From Endotrypanum monterogeii (lineage: Eukaryota; Euglenozoa; Kinetoplastea; Trypanosomatida; Trypanosomatidae), in NCBI GenBank assembly GCA_000333855.2, contig CM007320.1, positions 1,601,162-1,665,161 on the forward strand: a stretch of 64,000 nt of DNA, given 5' to 3'. A program made the position numbers and the translations under genes. Of the stretch, positions 61,547-64,000 are shown one piece after another. The stretch's first letter is position 1, and each line of letters begins with the position of its first letter. The notes beneath the pieces are model-generated. The model had not been told where the DNA came from. It made no database searches and saw only the letters and a list, made by a program, of their open reading frames with translations.

Positions 61547-63381
61547 CGTATACAGCGGTGCACTAAGAGGGAAAGCTCAGCCTGCGGCTATCGGTAAAGA
61601 AGAAGGGAGCAGTAGAGTGAAGCCTTTGGACGCTGACACACCACGTCATACTTGGTAAAGCAAAAAAAGAAAAAAAACGGCAATGGTGGTAGGAGGAGCA
61701 GGTGTGATGAAGGGGGAGTGGGGAAGAAAACGTCAAGCACCTCTCCACAGACGAAACTGAAAGGATGAGCAGTAGGCACATCTGAACGAAACGACAAAAG
61801 TCAGGAGGACTTCTTTTTTTTTTTTAATTACTCACAGGCTCATTATACTGTACAACATGTCTCAAGAAAAAAAACACAGACAGTACACCCCAGATTGCCC
61901 ACAGAGATATCATGTGGTACACAGCCCAAGTAAATAAGCGATGGGCTCTGACCAAACAGTTACCCCTGAGCAAATAATGTTGAGCACTCTAACCACCCGC
62001 TTCGTAGGTCGCTCAACGGTCGCACCGAGCGGATGTGGGAATTTTCCGACTTTCTTCCACGTTTTACAACACCTCGTCTACCATACAAAATTGTGCTAAG
62101 AGCGATGCATTGTCGAAGTTCGCTCCAACACGATGGAATCCAAAACCCCGAATGTCAGCGACTATGCCAGAATGCTCACCTCTTCATGTCACAAGACCCC
62201 ACGGTCATACTATGGGTGATTCGGCAATTCATCACGAATAAGTAATCTGTTCGCCTCCTCAGAAAAAAATTGTGCCCAGCCCCTCTGATACACAAACGCA
62301 AACACACACAGAAATACACAATTATATATATATATATATATTCAGGGAAGAGTTTCCAAAAAAAGGGGGGGCAAGACATCACATCGACGAGGGGGAAGGC
62401 GAGGAAAAATGATGGAAAAAAAAACGAACGAAAAAAAAACGCCGTTGGCAGAGCTGTCTGCGGATGCCTGCGTGTGTTGGGCCATGGCAGATGCACATGA
62501 AGACCCATGAATTAACCCACCACCTACTTTTTTATGCATGATTCTCCCCAGCTTAAAATGAAAACATAAGAAAGGGATCTGGTCTACAATGTGAACACCG
62601 GGGAGGAAAAGAAAAAAGGGAGAGAACACTTGATGTGCAGAAAAGATTGATGTGTGTTTTGTTTTTTTTTCGAATGGGAGAAAGGGAAAAGGATGGGAAA
62701 GAAATTGCGTGGCATCACTGTAGTTACTGCTAGAATGCCTTCTCTTTTCTTCAGCGAGGAAGCCAAAGTGCACACACGTACGCACAACTCCCTCTGCTAT
62801 GCCGTTGGCGTTATCAGCCCCTCTTTCTATTTCTCCCTCGTTTTCGTTAGACGTAGCAACATCAAAAGAGCGAGCTTCGGTACCCAGCATAAAACAAGAG
62901 CAGGTGCCCAGAAATATACATAAAGGAGCTAGTATCCATGGTGAAGAAAAAAACTAATCGGAAAAAAAAAAAGCAGGGAGGGGAAGAAAGCAGCGGAAAG
63001 CGGTGTGGCCTCGAGGTCAGCTTTTTTGAGAACCGAGAGCATCACGTGATCAGAAGGGTTTCGGAAAAGGAGGAACGAGTGGAAAAGAGGGGAAAAAAAG
63101 ACTAATAGAGGGCGACTGTACTTTCACAAGGTCAAAAATTAACCGATCTTAAAACAAAACAAGAAGCATCCTCGTCGAAAAAGGAGAAAAAAAAGGATGA
63201 AAACACTACATTGTTTGGGTGGAACAGAAAGAAGAAAAAAAAAAGAATTTTGCACGAAGGCCTCATTCAGCAGAGCGCCGGGAATGGTTAAGCGGCGAGG
63301 AGGAGGGCTACGGGCAGATAAGGGCCAACTGCCTGGTCGCGAGCGAAGAAAAGAAAGCGGCCACCTAGCCTGGAAACGGAG

Positions 63382-63443
<62 letters not shown>

Positions 63444-64000
63444 TGTGTGTGTGTGTGTGTCTTCGCTTCATCTGAAAAGTTCAAGTGGAGATCGCGATGC
63501 AAATCTAAGGCGCCGGAGAAGAGGAGAGAAAGGAAAAGAAACTCCCCCGGCGAAAAATAAATGGGGAGGCGTTGAACACCCGTAATTTTTTCCCTCAATC
63601 CAGCATTGAAATCGAAAGGGAAATGCCACTGATGAGAGTAGAGTAGGTACCCGCAGTGATGAAATACGTGGGTGTGGAGAGTGCAAGGGTAACTGCAGCT
63701 AACATCAGAAAACAATATAGCAACACACGCATACGCACACACAAATACATCATGAGATAATCGAACCCCCCCCCACACACACACACAGTCAAATGAACAT
63801 TGCAAACGTATATACACAGCGTGACAAGGACAAAAGAAAGAAATGAACCTTGCAGGAAAAAAAACGAAGCCGTGGGTGTGACCGGGGAAAAAAAAATTCA
63901 ATCCCCACCCTTGGGGAAGAGGGGAGGGGAAAATGTGAAAGAAAAACAACAAACGGCAGCGCCACACGTTCCCCTCCCTCATTTTGTGAACTACAGGTAA
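61547..64000. other. Gene-free right end of the window
   Basis: No supported gene in 2.45 kb; the longest frames are driven by A-, CA- and TA-rich sequence. Contents: T-run at 61812-61824, (TA)n at 62324-62341, A-runs near 62418-62426, 62433-62441, 62959-62972 and 63234-63243, and the compound CA/TA/GT array listed separately. Confidence 0.55.
63382..63460. repeat. Compound microsatellite (CA)n-(TA)n-(GT)n
   Basis: CA repeat at about 63382-63412, TA repeat to about 63437, then GT repeat at 63441-63460. The order gives it partial mirror/inverted symmetry (CA arm complementary to GT arm), so it could extrude a hairpin. Confidence 0.95.

Noticed and set aside
62342..62890. 182-codon - strand frame near the right edge
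   Set aside because: Phe/Ser/Pro-rich translation of A-rich spacer; no motif and no codon bias of the kind seen in true genes here.
63365..63982. 205-codon - strand frame spanning the microsatellite
   Set aside because: Much of it translates CA/TA/GT repeats; not credible as coding.
1..64000. CRISPR arrays, insertion sequences, operons with ribosome-binding sites
   Set aside because: None seen, and not expected in a trypanosomatid nuclear genome.

Overview
The window is nuclear DNA of a trypanosomatid of the Leishmaniinae (Leishmania or a close relative such as Endotrypanum/Porcisia). The evidence is intron-less genes in long same-strand runs, long intergenic spacers full of polypyrimidine tracts and CA/TA microsatellites, and protein sequences of clear kinetoplastid type (eL13, HSP20, DPAGT1/ALG7, class I phosphodiesterase). 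In trypanosomatids such runs are transcribed as polycistrons and cut into mRNAs by spliced-leader trans-splicing and polyadenylation. I therefore chose ATG starts, and expect no per-gene promoters, ribosome-binding sites or bacterial-type terminators.

Layout. From 1 to about 30035 all protein genes are on the + strand: a 5'-truncated coiled-coil protein resembling the dynein regulatory complex subunit DRC9/IQCG, a charged hypothetical protein, an MDR-family oxidoreductase, ALG7/DPAGT1 (first step of N-glycan lipid precursor synthesis), GINS subunit PSF2, an arrestin-fold protein, UTP21 (U3 snoRNP/SSU processome), a hypothetical protein with Phe-x-Pro-x-Ile-Asn motifs, a 1078-residue leucine-rich-repeat protein and a GNB1L-like WD40 protein. 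A tRNA-Gln(CTG) gene lies antisense in this run at 22854-22925. At 30036-31132 the direction of coding converges (tail-to-tail strand switch), and the gap holds a compound CA/TA/GA microsatellite. From 31133 to 64000 every supported gene is on the - strand: a kinase with two cysteine cross-brace fingers, a large low-complexity protein, two tandem copies of ribosomal protein eL13, small heat-shock protein HSP20, a class I cyclic-nucleotide phosphodiesterase with an N-myristoylation-type N-terminus, a protein with THEG-like repeats, and a membrane acyltransferase.

The most unusual structure is at 42735-47067. HSP20 sits in a 2.53-kb loop between two roughly 0.9-kb inverted-repeat arms, in which I saw only one base substitution and one homopolymer length difference. 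Inverted repeats like this are known substrates for recombination-driven gene amplification in Leishmania. Other points of interest are a sharp-edged duplication (gene conversion?) of eL13, a kinase with DLD in place of DFG, a probable decayed gene at about 56376-58044, and a GC-rich block divergent from the tRNA that could hide a Pol III-type small RNA.

Most genes are housekeeping (replication, ribosome biogenesis, N-glycosylation, translation) or cytoskeletal/flagellar in character. As usual for trypanosomatid polycistrons, adjacency does not imply a shared pathway. All positions were read by eye; no alignment or database search was run.
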